Positions 16,730 through 25,971 of a DNA stretch of 46,669 bases are shown one piece after another. How positions within the stretch are numbered: position 1 is the stretch's first letter; every line of letters starts with the position of its first letter. This DNA is from Paraburkholderia domus (lineage in GTDB: Bacteria; Pseudomonadota; Gammaproteobacteria; Burkholderiales; Burkholderiaceae). The notes beneath the pieces are model-generated. The model did not search any database. It was not told the DNA's origin and worked only from the letters and a program-made list of their open reading frames with translations. The position numbers and the translations under genes are program-made. The stretch is from the NCBI RefSeq assembly GCF_905220705.1, contig NZ_CAJNAT010000044.1, positions 1 to 46,669 on the forward strand, read 5' to 3'.

Positions 16730-18184
16730 TCAGCGGGCAAGCGTAAACGAGCGGACGGCGCTGCTCTTCTCATAGAAGCGACCGTTTTCGAACTGCTCGG
16801 CGACGATCGTCCAATAGTAGACGCCGCCCGGCAGGTCGCTTACCACGAGCTGACCGCCCGTCAGATCGGTCCGATCGACGAGCGGATGGCGCAGGTCCTC
16901 GGTTGTGGCCAGCACGAAGCGAAAGCGTGTTTCGACCGTGGAGCGGCTGACGAACCAGCGGAACTCGTAGTCGCGGCTGCCGGCGCGCGGCCCCGCCGAC
17001 GCAGCCAGCCCAAGTTGGCGTCGCTCGAAACCGTACACCTGCGGCAAGCCTTCGAGCCCGTTCGCGTCGATCGCGGCGATACGCACGAAATACGTGCCGT
17101 CGGCCAGATCGCCGAAGTCCGCATGCGGCGCGCTCACGCGCAGATCGCGGATCAGGTCGAGCTGATCGGCATCGCGCGCAATCTGCACGCGATACGCCAC
17201 TGCGCGCTCGGCGGGGACGAGGTCGAAAGCAACGGTTTTGCCGTCCTGCACTTTTGCCGGTTCGGTGAGCGACGGCGCGGGCAGCAATGCCACCGGCCCG
17301 CCGATCGCGCCGCCTGCCCGCGTGACACTGCCAAAGCGTGCCTTGACGAGTTGCGCGGACGCCTGCAACGGCACGCCGGGTAGCGGCGCTGAGGCCTGAC
17401 CATTGACGGCGGCCGGGTCGATGCCGACCGCGCCGTCCAGCACTTCCACCGCCGTGGTTCGCGCGTCGCCGTCGTAGGCGACCTTGAAGCGCGTACCGCG
17501 CACGCCCGCTACAACCGATGGCGAGCGGATCTGGAAGCGGTCGTCCTTTTTGGTGGCATGCGTAACCTGGCTGTCGACTTCGCCACGCTGCAAATCGAGC
17601 ACGCGATCGCCCGAACCGGTCAGCACGGTACGCCGCAGCTTGCCGATGTCGAGGGCACCGTCTTGCGACACCGTGATGCGCGAGCCGTCCGGCAACTCCA
17701 GCGTGACGAAGCCGTTGTGGCCGGTACGGATGCGGTCGCCCTCGCCGAGCGTCGTGCCCGCCGAAAGCGGCGTATAAGGACCCTTGCCGAAAGCGTGCTC
17801 GGCCGGACCGCTCGTCGCGATCACGCGCGCCGACTCGGGATCCTGCCTGAGCCTGTCGGCCGGCAGGCGCAGCACGATCCCGGCCGGCATGCGGCGTGGC
17901 GCGGGCACATGATTCAGGCGGCTCAACATGGCCCAGTCGCCGGAGTCGCGCAGATAGCGGCCGGAGATTTCGTACAACGTGTCGCCGTCGCGGGTCACGT
18001 AGGACACATAGGCTGGCGCGGCCGTTCTGGTGCGTTGCTTCGGCGCGCCCGACGATTGCGCATCCGCGGATGCCGGCGCGAAGCACGTCATCGCGATCAG
18101 GCCAGTCGCCGCGAGTAGCGCGCCGACGCGACGGCCCGGTGAACCAGCGGCGCCCGCCGCTACCCCATCAAAAGAAACCGTCAC
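16730..18184 (-). CDS. Exported LysM-FecR domain protein
   Basis: 484 aa from the GTG at 18184, whose GTGA overlap with the regulator stop supports this start. A signal peptide of about 42 residues ends at ASADA|QSS. A LysM peptidoglycan-binding domain follows at about 60-109 (YVTRDGDTLYEISGRYL), then a FecR-type domain at about 146-252 (GEGDRIRTGHNG...VAGVRGTRF...VLDGAVG). The C-terminal 230 residues look like two beta-sandwich repeats of fibronectin type. LysM suggests cell-wall attachment. I infer a periplasmic accessory or sensor subunit for the CHASE2 kinase encoded next. Despite the FecR domain, this is not an iron-citrate anti-sigma factor: it has no inner-membrane helix or cytoplasmic sigma-binding part. 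Confidence 0.85.
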   Translation of the reverse strand: MTVSFDGVAAGAAGSPGRRVGALLAATGLIAMTCFAPASADAQSSGAPKQRTRTAAPAYVSYVTRDGDTLYEISGRYLRDSGDWAMLSRLNHVPAPRRMPAGIVLRLPADRLRQDPESARVIATSGPAEHAFGKGPYTPLSAGTTLGEGDRIRTGHNGFVTLELPDGSRITVSQDGALDIGKLRRTVLTGSGDRVLDLQRGEVDSQVTHATKKDDRFQIRSPSVVAGVRGTRFKVAYDGDARTTAVEVLDGAVGIDPAAVNGQASAPLPGVPLQASAQLVKARFGSVTRAGGAIGGPVALLPAPSLTEPAKVQDGKTVAFDLVPAERAVAYRVQIARDADQLDLIRDLRVSAPHADFGDLADGTYFVRIAAIDANGLEGLPQVYGFERRQLGLAASAGPRAGSRDYEFRWFVSRSTVETRFRFVLATTEDLRHPLVDRTDLTGGQLVVSDLPGGVYYWTIVAEQFENGRFYEKSSAVRSFTLAR

Positions 18185-18918
18185 GCATCCCCCGCTTCGG
18201 GGCGTCCTTCGGCCGCCGCTGGCGGCGTGTCGGATTCGATCCGCTCGAGCCGGTACCCATAGCCGTAGATCGGCGTCAGGCGATAGCCGTGCTCCGGGCG
18301 CAAGCCGAGCTTGCTGCGCAGCATCGACACGTGCGTGTCCATCGTGCGCGACGGAATGTCGGTCGCCTGCTTCCAGATCACGTCGAGAATGTGCGCGCGT
18401 GACAGCGGCCGGCTCAGGTGCTGGAACAGCAGCAGCGCGAGCTCGAACTCCTTCTGCGTCACGGCGACGGTCGCGCCGCGCGCCACCACGTGTTTCGCGC
18501 CCAGATCGAACTCGAATTCGCCGAAAACTTCTTTCGCTGCTGGCGGCTTCAGGTGATACGCCCGGCGCAGCAGCGAACCGACGCGCGCCAGCAGGACTGC
18601 CGCGGAGACCGGCTTGACGACGTAATCGTCCGCGCCGGTGTTGAGGATCGAGGTGATATCGGTTTCGCGGCCGCGGCTCGTCATGAACAGGACCGGCAAG
18701 CGCTCGGAGAGGCTTTCGCGCACCCAGCGCAGCACCTCTTCGCCCGACATGTCCGGGACGTTCCAGTCGAGCACGAGCAGGTCGAAGGTCTGACGGCGCA
18801 GCTGCCGCACCAGTTCGCGGCCAGCGCCATAAGCGTGACAGACGTGGCCGGCCGCCGACAGCGTTTGGCAAACAAGATCGGCCTGAGCCGAATCGTCATC
18901 CAGAACTGCAATTCTCAT
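18181..18918 (-). CDS. OmpR/PhoB-family response regulator
   Basis: 245 aa. The receiver domain (1-120) has the acidic pair DDD at 7-9, phosphoacceptor Asp51 in LVLDWNVPD and Lys in DDYVVKP. The winged-helix DNA-binding domain (about 130-228) has SRTMDTHVSMLRSKL as recognition region and ends with the GYGYRLE hairpin typical of the family. First gene of an operon with the LysM-FecR protein, the CHASE2 kinase and the lipoprotein. The ATG at 18918 is preferred over a TTG four codons upstream. Confidence 0.93.
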   Translation of the reverse strand: MRIAVLDDDSAQADLVCQTLSAAGHVCHAYGAGRELVRQLRRQTFDLLVLDWNVPDMSGEEVLRWVRESLSERLPVLFMTSRGRETDITSILNTGADDYVVKPVSAAVLLARVGSLLRRAYHLKPPAAKEVFGEFEFDLGAKHVVARGATVAVTQKEFELALLLFQHLSRPLSRAHILDVIWKQATDIPSRTMDTHVSMLRSKLGLRPEHGYRLTPIYGYGYRLERIESDTPPAAAEGRPEAGDA

Positions 18919-19766
18919 AGAACCCCGCAACGCGACATCATCCTTCGTAACTGGTGGCCGGTGAACCGGCAGATGGCCGGGATGACGGCGCTAGCACCGA
19001 CGATCCAGCTTCCTGTTTTCATCTTTCGGCTGCACTCTTTTTCGACTAATGGTCCCTTGCCTTGCGCCCTGTTCAGCTCTGCTGCCGCTTTGTCTCGAAA
19101 TTAGCGCGTATTTTGGCTTTAGAGCGCTGATTACCGAGGGGGCAGATCATGATAATCGAAAACGGCCCTTCTCTTTCCCGGATGCGATTAAGCTGGCGAT
19201 CCGGCCCGGCTCGGGTATTGCGAGCCGCTCGGGGGGATTTTCCCTAACTTCTCTCAGGCTCTGCCTGTTATTGATATCGACCTCCATGGGTCGTTATTTA
19301 GTCCGGCTGGTCTCGCTCGCACGGTGATTGGTGGCCCCGCCTGCCTTTTGTCCTATAGGGCTGCGCCCCCAGCATTCGGGAAACAGCGATTTGACAATTT
19401 GCGAGTCAGTATAGGAACAGTCTCAAAATAAATCGTTTAAAGATTGTCAAAGCGCCAGTCCCGCAGTGCAGACAAATACTCGATACGCACTCGGCAGCCC
19501 CGTCGAACCGATCCTGGACACGCTTCCTGAAACCGTCACTCGCAGGATGGCATTCGACCTGCTGGAAAGGGTTGACCTTCCGGCCGGCGACATGATCCAA
19601 AGATGAGATTCATGTTGAGGGCCCTTGATCTGCCCTTGGTATCTGACCATCAACGCTGGCGGCATCAACACTGATGCACGCCGGCACAGATGGTCGCTCC
19701 GGTATCAAACATGCGTTTGTGCCGGGGGATGAACGGCATCATCGCGCCCAGCCATAGCTCGTAACC
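18919..19766. other. Long intergenic region with inverted repeat and a possible gene remnant
   Basis: No intact gene is supported in about 850 bp. A hairpin GGCTCG/CGAGCC lies at 19208-19226. A perfect 9-bp inverted repeat, TTTGACAAT (19390-19398) and ATTGTCAAA (19443-19451), brackets an A/T-rich stretch. Downstream, a plus-strand frame open from 19415 to 19606 has protein-like sequence (LDTLPETVTRRMAFDLLERV) but no start codon in its upstream part, so it may be the tail of a lost gene. I cannot assign a family. The promoter of the regulator operon should lie near 18940-19050. Confidence 0.45.
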
Positions 19767-21971
19767 CTAACTCGCTGTAACCGCCACGTTGGCCCGCGCC
19801 TTATGCAATTTTTTGTAGCTGTCGATCAGGCGGTGGTGCCTATCGAGCCCCTCCAGCTTCATACTCGTTGGCGTCAGCCCAAAGAAGCGCACGCTGCCGT
19901 CCACTGTCCCCAGTACCGCGTCCATCCGAGCGTTGCCAAACATCCGACGGAAGTTGACCGCGTAGTCGTCCAGTTCAAGGTCATCATCGAGCATCACCTC
20001 CAGGACCACATTCAAGGCCTGGTAAAACAATCCGCGCTCGACCGTGTTGTCGTTGTACTGCAGAAAAGCTCCGACCAGCTCTTGCGCTTCCTCAAATTGC
20101 TGCAAGGCGAGATGAATCAGCAGTTTCAACTCGAGAACGGTTAGCTGCCCCCAGTCCGTATTTTCGTCAAATTCGATGCCGATCAAAGTGGCAATATCGG
20201 AGTGCTCGTCCAGCTCACTGTTCTCCAACCGTTCAAGCAATGCTGCCAAGGCGGCATCGTCCAGGCGATGCAAGTTCAAAATATCGGCGCGGAACAACAG
20301 CGCCTTGTTGGTGTTATCCCAGATCAAATCCTCTACCGGGTAAACTTCCGAATAACCGGGCACCAAAATCCGGCAGGCTACGGCATCCAGCTGGTCATAC
20401 ACCGCCGTGTACACCTCTTTGCCCATGTCTTCAAGAATACCGAACAAGCTTGCTGCTTCCTCGGCATTGGAGTTTTCACCCTGGCCCGAAAAATCCCACT
20501 CAACAAACTCGTAATTCGCTTTGGCGCTGAAAAAGCGCCACGACACCACACCGCTGGAATCAATGAAGTGCTCAACAAAGTTATTTGGTTCAGTCACCGC
20601 GTTACTGACAAAGGTGGGCTGAGGTAAATCGTTGAGACCCTCAAAACTGCGCCCCTGCAGCAATTCCGTCAGACTCCGTTCCAGCGCCACCTCAAAGCTT
20701 GGGTGCGCGCCGAACGAGGCAAAGACACCGCCTGTCCGCGGGTTCATCAAGGTGACGCACATCACCGGATAGGTCCCGCCCAGCGACGCATCCTTTACCA
20801 GCACCGGAAAGCCCTGCTCTTCCAATCCCTGAATCCCGGCCAGAATGCCAGGGTATTTCGCCAGCACTTCGTGCGGCACATCAGGCAATGCGATTTCACC
20901 TTCCAGAATTTCGCGCTTTACCGCCCGTTCGAAAATTTCGGACAGACATTGCACCTGCGCTTCGGCCAGCGTATTACCGGCACTCATGCCATTGCTGACG
21001 TACAGGTTTTCGATCAGGTTGGACGGAAAATACACCACCTCGCCATCCGACTGGCGCACATACGGCAGCGAACAGATACCGCGCTGCACATTGCCGGAGT
21101 TGGTGTCGATCAGATGCGAGCCATACAACTCGCCATCGGGGTTGTAAATTTGCAGGCAGTACTCATCCAGAATCCCAGCCGGCAGTGCATCTTTAGCGCC
21201 AGGTTTGAACCAGCGCTCGTTCGGGTAATGGACAAACGCCGCGTTGGCGATGTCTTCGCCCCAAAACGTGCCGGCGTAGAAATGGTTGCAATTCAGTCGC
21301 TCGATATACTCTCCCAACGCCGACGCCAACGCGCTTTCTTTGGTCGCTCCCTTGCCATTGGTAAAACACATCGGCGAGTGCGCATCGCGGATATGCAGCG
21401 ACCACACATTGGGAACAAGATTGCGCCACGAAGCGATTTCAATCTTGATGCCCAGTGCCGCTAAAACGCCCGACATATTGGCGATGGTTTGCTCCAACGG
21501 CAGATCCTTGCCCGCAATATAGGTGCTGACGTCAGAAGCCGGCCTCAACGTCAGCAACGACTGAGCATCGGCATCCAAGTTCTCAACCTCTTCAATTACA
21601 AACTCGGGCCCGGCTTGCACCACTTTTTTCACCGTACAACGGTCAATGGAGCGCAAAATTCCCTGGCGGTCTTTGGCAGAGATATCCGCCGGCAACTCAA
21701 CCTGAATCTTGAAAATCTGTTGATACCGGTTTTCCGGATCAACAATATTATTCTGCGACAGGCGGATATTTTCAGTAGGGATATTGCGAGTTACGCAGTA
21801 CAACTTCACAAAGTAAGCTGCACACAAGGCCGATGAGGCCAGAAAATAATCGAAGGGACCTGGCGCCGAGCCGTCGCCCTTATAGCGGATAGGCTGGTCG
21901 GCCACTACCGTGAAGTCATCGAACTTGGCTTCAAGACGTAGCTTGTCGAGAAAGTTGACTTTAATTTCCAT
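19767..21971 (-). CDS. ycaO: YcaO-domain protein with N-terminal OsmC domain
   Basis: 734 aa. Residues 1-140 form an OsmC-like domain (FLASSALCAAYFVKLYC contains its central Cys). Residues about 150-560 are closely related to E. coli YcaO, with shared blocks such as SLHIRDAHSPMCFTNGKGAT, SALGEYIERL, LYVSNGMSAGNT and SFGAHPSFEVALERS. The last 170 residues are helical, like the TPR-type tail of E. coli YcaO. YcaO proteins use ATP to activate amide backbones. The E. coli protein has been linked to RimO-dependent methylthiolation of ribosomal protein S12. Codon use is clearly different from neighbours (many AAA, TTT, AAT codons; GC near half by eye), pointing to transfer. It appears complete and stands alone. 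Confidence 0.9.
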   Translation of the reverse strand: MEIKVNFLDKLRLEAKFDDFTVVADQPIRYKGDGSAPGPFDYFLASSALCAAYFVKLYCVTRNIPTENIRLSQNNIVDPENRYQQIFKIQVELPADISAKDRQGILRSIDRCTVKKVVQAGPEFVIEEVENLDADAQSLLTLRPASDVSTYIAGKDLPLEQTIANMSGVLAALGIKIEIASWRNLVPNVWSLHIRDAHSPMCFTNGKGATKESALASALGEYIERLNCNHFYAGTFWGEDIANAAFVHYPNERWFKPGAKDALPAGILDEYCLQIYNPDGELYGSHLIDTNSGNVQRGICSLPYVRQSDGEVVYFPSNLIENLYVSNGMSAGNTLAEAQVQCLSEIFERAVKREILEGEIALPDVPHEVLAKYPGILAGIQGLEEQGFPVLVKDASLGGTYPVMCVTLMNPRTGGVFASFGAHPSFEVALERSLTELLQGRSFEGLNDLPQPTFVSNAVTEPNNFVEHFIDSSGVVSWRFFSAKANYEFVEWDFSGQGENSNAEEAASLFGILEDMGKEVYTAVYDQLDAVACRILVPGYSEVYPVEDLIWDNTNKALLFRADILNLHRLDDAALAALLERLENSELDEHSDIATLIGIEFDENTDWGQLTVLELKLLIHLALQQFEEAQELVGAFLQYNDNTVERGLFYQALNVVLEVMLDDDLELDDYAVNFRRMFGNARMDAVLGTVDGSVRFFGLTPTSMKLEGLDRHHRLIDSYKKLHKARANVAVTAS

Positions 21972-21994
21972 GGGGAAAATCCAAAAATGGTGCT

Positions 21995-22030
21995 CAAAAA
22001 AATATAAAGCGCTGTAAAAAACAGCGCTTT
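21995..22030 (-). terminator. Intrinsic terminator directly upstream of ycaO
   Basis: AAAGCGCTGT (22006-22015) and ACAGCGCTTT (22021-22030) form a perfect 10-bp stem with a 5-nt loop. On the minus strand the stem is followed by ATATTTTTTT, so it should stop leftward transcripts. It ends about 25 bp before the ycaO start, so it either blocks read-through into ycaO or acts as an attenuator in its leader. Confidence 0.8.
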
Positions 22031-22121
22031 ACTAGCCAGTCAACTGGCAAATGATGTTTCCTGGCGGGAATTCTACTCCCACTCGATTGACAACCACCCG
22101 CCGGGGCCGGGCGGTCCCGTT

Positions 22122-22314
22122 CCTCACAACGATTGGAACAAGGGTGAGCGGCTTCCGGCGGCGTACCGTGATCGTCATTACGTTGTCGACAACTGGCGCG
22201 AGCTCGGTCTGCAAGCGCCGCCTCGCGGGTATCAGTGGGTAGGAGTCGACGGGGACCACGTACTCGCCGCCGTCGCGACGGGCGTCATTGCCAACGTCCT
22301 GCTTGCCGCGTCGG
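22122..22314 (+). pseudogene. Remnant of an RcnB-family gene
   Basis: The plus-strand frame reads HNDWNKGERLPAAYRDRHYV, then DNWRELGLQAPPRGYQWVGV, then DGDHVLAAVATGVIANVLLA. This is the characteristic C-terminal half of RcnB-like periplasmic proteins (nickel/cobalt homeostasis). There is no start codon or signal peptide upstream: the frame is cut near 22070-22100, next to the ycaO unit. At its 3' end it runs straight into DNA opposite the helicase gene without its own stop. Both ends are lost, so it cannot be functional. The family call is from sequence pattern only. Confidence 0.65.
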
Positions 22315-22324
22315 CTCGAAAACT

Positions 22325-25300
22325 TCACCGCCCGCTTTCGATCTCGGGCATCGGCGCAAATAGCGCGTCGAGATCGTCGTCCGAGAACTTGGCGGCGCCG
22401 GCGGCGTCTTCGGAGAGAATGCTGTCGGCAAGTCCCGCCTTCTGCTCTTGCAACTCCACGATCTTTTCTTCGATGCTGCCCGCCGCAATCAGCTTGTAGA
22501 CGAACACCGGCTTGTCCTGCCCCAGCCGATGGGCGCGGTCGGTCGCCTGATTTTCGGCGGCCGGGTTCCACCACGGGTCGTAGTGAATCACGGTATCCGC
22601 GGCGGTCAGATTCAGGCCTACACCGCCGGCCTTCAGACTGATCAGGAACAGCGGCACCTCGCCTTGCTGGAAGCGTTCGACCGGCGTGATGCGGTCCGCC
22701 GTGTCGCCGGTCAGGATGACATAGGGAATCGCGGCTTCCTCGAGCGCGTCGGCAATCAGCGACAACATGCCGGTGAACTGCGAGAACAGCAGCACGCGCC
22801 GTCCTTCCTCGATCAGTTCAGGCAGCATCGACAGCAGCAAATCGAGCTTGGCCGAGCGCGTAATGCGCGCGCCCTTTTCGACCCTTTCCGCTTTTTCCGC
22901 TTTGCTGCGTTTCTCACCCGGTTCGCCCTGTGTCTCGTCAACCTTGATTTTCCGCACGAGACGCGGATCGCAGCAGACCTGGCGCAGTTTCAACAGGGCA
23001 TCGAGCACGATAATGTGGCTGCGCGCGAGACCTTGGGCGCTGACTGCCGCGCGCACCCTCTCCTGCATCGCCGTGCGCACCGTTTCGTACAGGTCGCGCT
23101 GCGCGCCTTCCAGATCGACTGAACACACAATGGTGGTCTTGGCCGGCAACTCCTTCGCGACTTCGTCCTTACGACGGCGCAGCATGAACGGCCGGATGCG
23201 GCGCGCCAGCAGCGCGCGGCGCACACCGTCGCCGTTCTTCTCGATCGGATTGCGCCAGCGTTTGGTGAAGTCTTTCTGGCTGCCGAGAAAACCCGGCAAG
23301 AGAAAATCGAACTGCGACCACAGTTCGCCGAGGTGATTCTCCAGCGGCGTTCCCGTCAAACACAGTCGATGCCGCGCGCGCAATCCACGAATCGCTTGCG
23401 CGGCTTTGGTGGTGGCATTCTTGACGTACTGCGCCTCGTCGAGGATCAGCAGGTGATAGTCATGCTCGGCGAGCACCTTCTGATCGCGCCACAGCAGCGC
23501 GTACGTCGTGAGAATCAGGTCGTGCTCGCCGATCTGCTCGAAACGTTCCTTGCGCTGCGGCCCGTTCAATACCAGCACCTTCAGTTCAGGTGCAAAGCGG
23601 CGCGCTTCCTCGCGCCAGTTGTGCACGAGCGTAGTCGGCACGACGATCAGCGCGGGACGGTCGAGCCGCCCCGCCTCTTTCTCCGCGAGGATGTGCGCGA
23701 GCGTTTGCACGGTCTTGCCGAGCCCCATGTCGTCGGCGAGCACGCCGGCCAGATCATGTTCGCGCAGAAACTGCATCCAGTTCAGGCCCTGCTGCTGATA
23801 CGCGCGCAACTCCGCCTTCAGGCCACGCGGCACCGGCACCTCGTGCAAGCCCGGGCCGGCCTGTAGACGCCGCGCCAGCTGGCGAATCGAGTCGTCGCCC
23901 TGAAATTGCCAGCGGCCCGTGCTGCTCAATGCTTCGAGACGACCGGCATCGACGGACGGCACGCGCAGCGGCGCGCCGTCGGCTAACGAGCCGCCCAGTG
24001 CGTCGAACAGGTCGACCAGCACGCGCACCACCGGCTTGAGCCGGTCGGCGCGCAGACGCAGTCGCTTGTTTTCTTCGGTCTTCAATTCGATCGGCTCGTC
24101 GTCGGCGATGGCTTCGAGCGCGCCGCCAAGCCAGCGACGGTCGCGCCGGAACAGATCGGCAAGCAGCGGTTCGAGCCGCACATTGCGCTCGCCGATGCGG
24201 ATGCCCATCTCCAGATCGAACCAGCCGTCGCCCGCCTGCTGCGCAGTGCCGTCGATCGCGTCGATCTCGATGACGTTGTAGCGGAAGTCCGGCGCCATCG
24301 TCACGCGCCAGCCTTTGCTCACGAGCTCAGGCACGGCGTCGTTGACGAAGCCGGACCAGGATTCGGCATCGGGCAAGCCGAGCATCGTGTCAGGCAGAAG
24401 CCGCGACGCGTACACGCGGCTGGTCGGGACCTTCTGCAGCCCGGTCTTGCGCAGTTCGAGCAAACGCTTCTTCTCGGCTTCGTAGCGTCGGCGGATCTGG
24501 ATGACGTCGCCGCCCGGCACCGGCACGAGTGTGACGCTGCTGTCGACATTGATGCTGACGCCGTCGTAATCGAAGCTGACGCCGGCCAGTTCAACGGCCT
24601 CGGATTTGCGTTGGCCCGCCTTGGCCGTAGACGGCAGCGCATGGCTGTTGAGCATCAGCACCGGCACCGGATCGACGTCGATTACACGAATCGAGGAAGC
24701 GTCGTGCGTGGGCGGCAGCGGCAGATCGGGCGCAATCTCGCGCAGCACCGAAGCGACGAGCGGCGCTTCGGCGAGCGAGATCGGCGGCATGGCGAGGTAA
24801 TCGGGCAACTGCTGGAACGGCAACGACGACTCGACGATGCCTGCTTCGTTGGCAACGCCGTCCACGTACCAGACCGGCTCGGTGGGCAGCACCATGGTGG
24901 CGCGCGGCTCAGTGCACAACACGGGCCGCAGGCGTTCTTCCGCCAGCGGCTCCCATTCGATCCGCCCGGGACGGTCGGCGGCGCGCGACAGCGGAGTCGG
25001 CCCGTCATGCCCCGGCGCCGGTTTGAACTCGAAGAACAAACGCCCCGTGGCGATCAGCTTTTGCAACATCTCCGCGCCGCTCGTGCCGCGCAGAACGAAC
25101 TGGCCGAAGTCCTCACGGGAACGTCCGAGCCACAGGCCGCGCAGGATCGACAGGTCTTCGTCGGAGACGAACCTGGGTTGCTTGAGCAGAGCCGCTTCCA
25201 CGTTACCCCAAGGCTCGTCGACTTCGACGATCGTGCCGTCCGGATTGCAGCGCGCCCGGTACAACACGACCTCATGACGCATGTGGAATTTGGACCAGTT

Positions 25301-25783
25301 CAGCAGATAGGCCAGCGTTTGGGTACGCGCGGCGCCCGCCTTCTGGACGACCGCATCGGCGGCCTCGGCACGCGCGCGAAAACGCTCCAGCCAGCTGACC
25401 AGTTCGGGGCGCACACCGGACGGCGGCTGCACGGCCGCTCCGGACGGTGCCTGCGCGGGGTGTTCATCGGAGTCGATGTCGACGATGGCGATGTGGTCCA
25501 TCTCGTCGTGATACTCGAGCTCGGCGAGCAGCAGCGCGGCGACATGCTTGCAGTTGCGGCCGACGGGGCAAGTGCAGTCGCTCTGCGCCCACGGCCTGCC
25601 GCCATCGGTACGAAACCGCACTCGCGTGTGGTACGGCAGCACGCGGGTGCCTTGCACGTAGCCGCTGAGCGTGGCGCCGTCCCATTTCACGCTCGTGACA
25701 GCGCCGACCGAACGCGCCTTCGCGACAGTGTGGTCACCCAGCCATTCCGTAATCCGTTCCCGATCGAAGAAAACTGACGACAT
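22325..25783 (-). CDS. SWIM zinc-finger SNF2/Rad54-family helicase
   Basis: 1152 aa from the ATG at 25783, which has AAAAGGA about 10 bp upstream. An N-terminal SWIM zinc finger lies at about 55-80 (CTCPVGRNCKHV). A middle region typical of bacterial SNF2 proteins follows. The Swi2/Snf2 motor begins near residue 670: Walker A DDMGLGKT at about 685, DEAQ box at about 780, TGTPLENHLGELWS, then the helicase C lobe with SLKAGGVGLNLTAAD and ATDRAHRLGQ near 1080. Such proteins are ATP-dependent DNA translocases, sometimes linked to transcription recycling or defence. Nothing nearby points to a defence island. The gene ends against the rcnB remnant. Confidence 0.92.
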   Translation of the reverse strand: MSSVFFDRERITEWLGDHTVAKARSVGAVTSVKWDGATLSGYVQGTRVLPYHTRVRFRTDGGRPWAQSDCTCPVGRNCKHVAALLLAELEYHDEMDHIAIVDIDSDEHPAQAPSGAAVQPPSGVRPELVSWLERFRARAEAADAVVQKAGAARTQTLAYLLNWSKFHMRHEVVLYRARCNPDGTIVEVDEPWGNVEAALLKQPRFVSDEDLSILRGLWLGRSREDFGQFVLRGTSGAEMLQKLIATGRLFFEFKPAPGHDGPTPLSRAADRPGRIEWEPLAEERLRPVLCTEPRATMVLPTEPVWYVDGVANEAGIVESSLPFQQLPDYLAMPPISLAEAPLVASVLREIAPDLPLPPTHDASSIRVIDVDPVPVLMLNSHALPSTAKAGQRKSEAVELAGVSFDYDGVSINVDSSVTLVPVPGGDVIQIRRRYEAEKKRLLELRKTGLQKVPTSRVYASRLLPDTMLGLPDAESWSGFVNDAVPELVSKGWRVTMAPDFRYNVIEIDAIDGTAQQAGDGWFDLEMGIRIGERNVRLEPLLADLFRRDRRWLGGALEAIADDEPIELKTEENKRLRLRADRLKPVVRVLVDLFDALGGSLADGAPLRVPSVDAGRLEALSSTGRWQFQGDDSIRQLARRLQAGPGLHEVPVPRGLKAELRAYQQQGLNWMQFLREHDLAGVLADDMGLGKTVQTLAHILAEKEAGRLDRPALIVVPTTLVHNWREEARRFAPELKVLVLNGPQRKERFEQIGEHDLILTTYALLWRDQKVLAEHDYHLLILDEAQYVKNATTKAAQAIRGLRARHRLCLTGTPLENHLGELWSQFDFLLPGFLGSQKDFTKRWRNPIEKNGDGVRRALLARRIRPFMLRRRKDEVAKELPAKTTIVCSVDLEGAQRDLYETVRTAMQERVRAAVSAQGLARSHIIVLDALLKLRQVCCDPRLVRKIKVDETQGEPGEKRSKAEKAERVEKGARITRSAKLDLLLSMLPELIEEGRRVLLFSQFTGMLSLIADALEEAAIPYVILTGDTADRITPVERFQQGEVPLFLISLKAGGVGLNLTAADTVIHYDPWWNPAAENQATDRAHRLGQDKPVFVYKLIAAGSIEEKIVELQEQKAGLADSILSEDAAGAAKFSDDDLDALFAPMPEIESGR

Positions 25784-25971
25784 CAGGGTCCATTCCTTTT
25801 CAAGCCGCCAAAGGCGGCCATGCGCCGACACAGAAGCGGCGCGGCAGGCGATGAATGACGACTGCCCGCGCAGTTTCGGTCCGGCACAGATTGCGTGTGA
25901 TAACCCGCCATTTTACGCGTTGAACGCAATTGGCTGTGGAGGCGGATTCGAAGGCGGCGTATGGGACGAAG

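Noticed and set aside
16730..18184. FecR domain protein as an iron-uptake anti-sigma regulator
   Set aside because: It has a cleavable signal peptide and LysM domain, lacks the cytoplasmic sigma-binding part, and has no fecI or TonB receptor beside it.
22325..25783. SNF2 helicase as part of a defence island
   Set aside because: No nuclease, methylase or other defence-type gene is adjacent. SWIM-SNF2 proteins are common housekeeping-like genes in this group.
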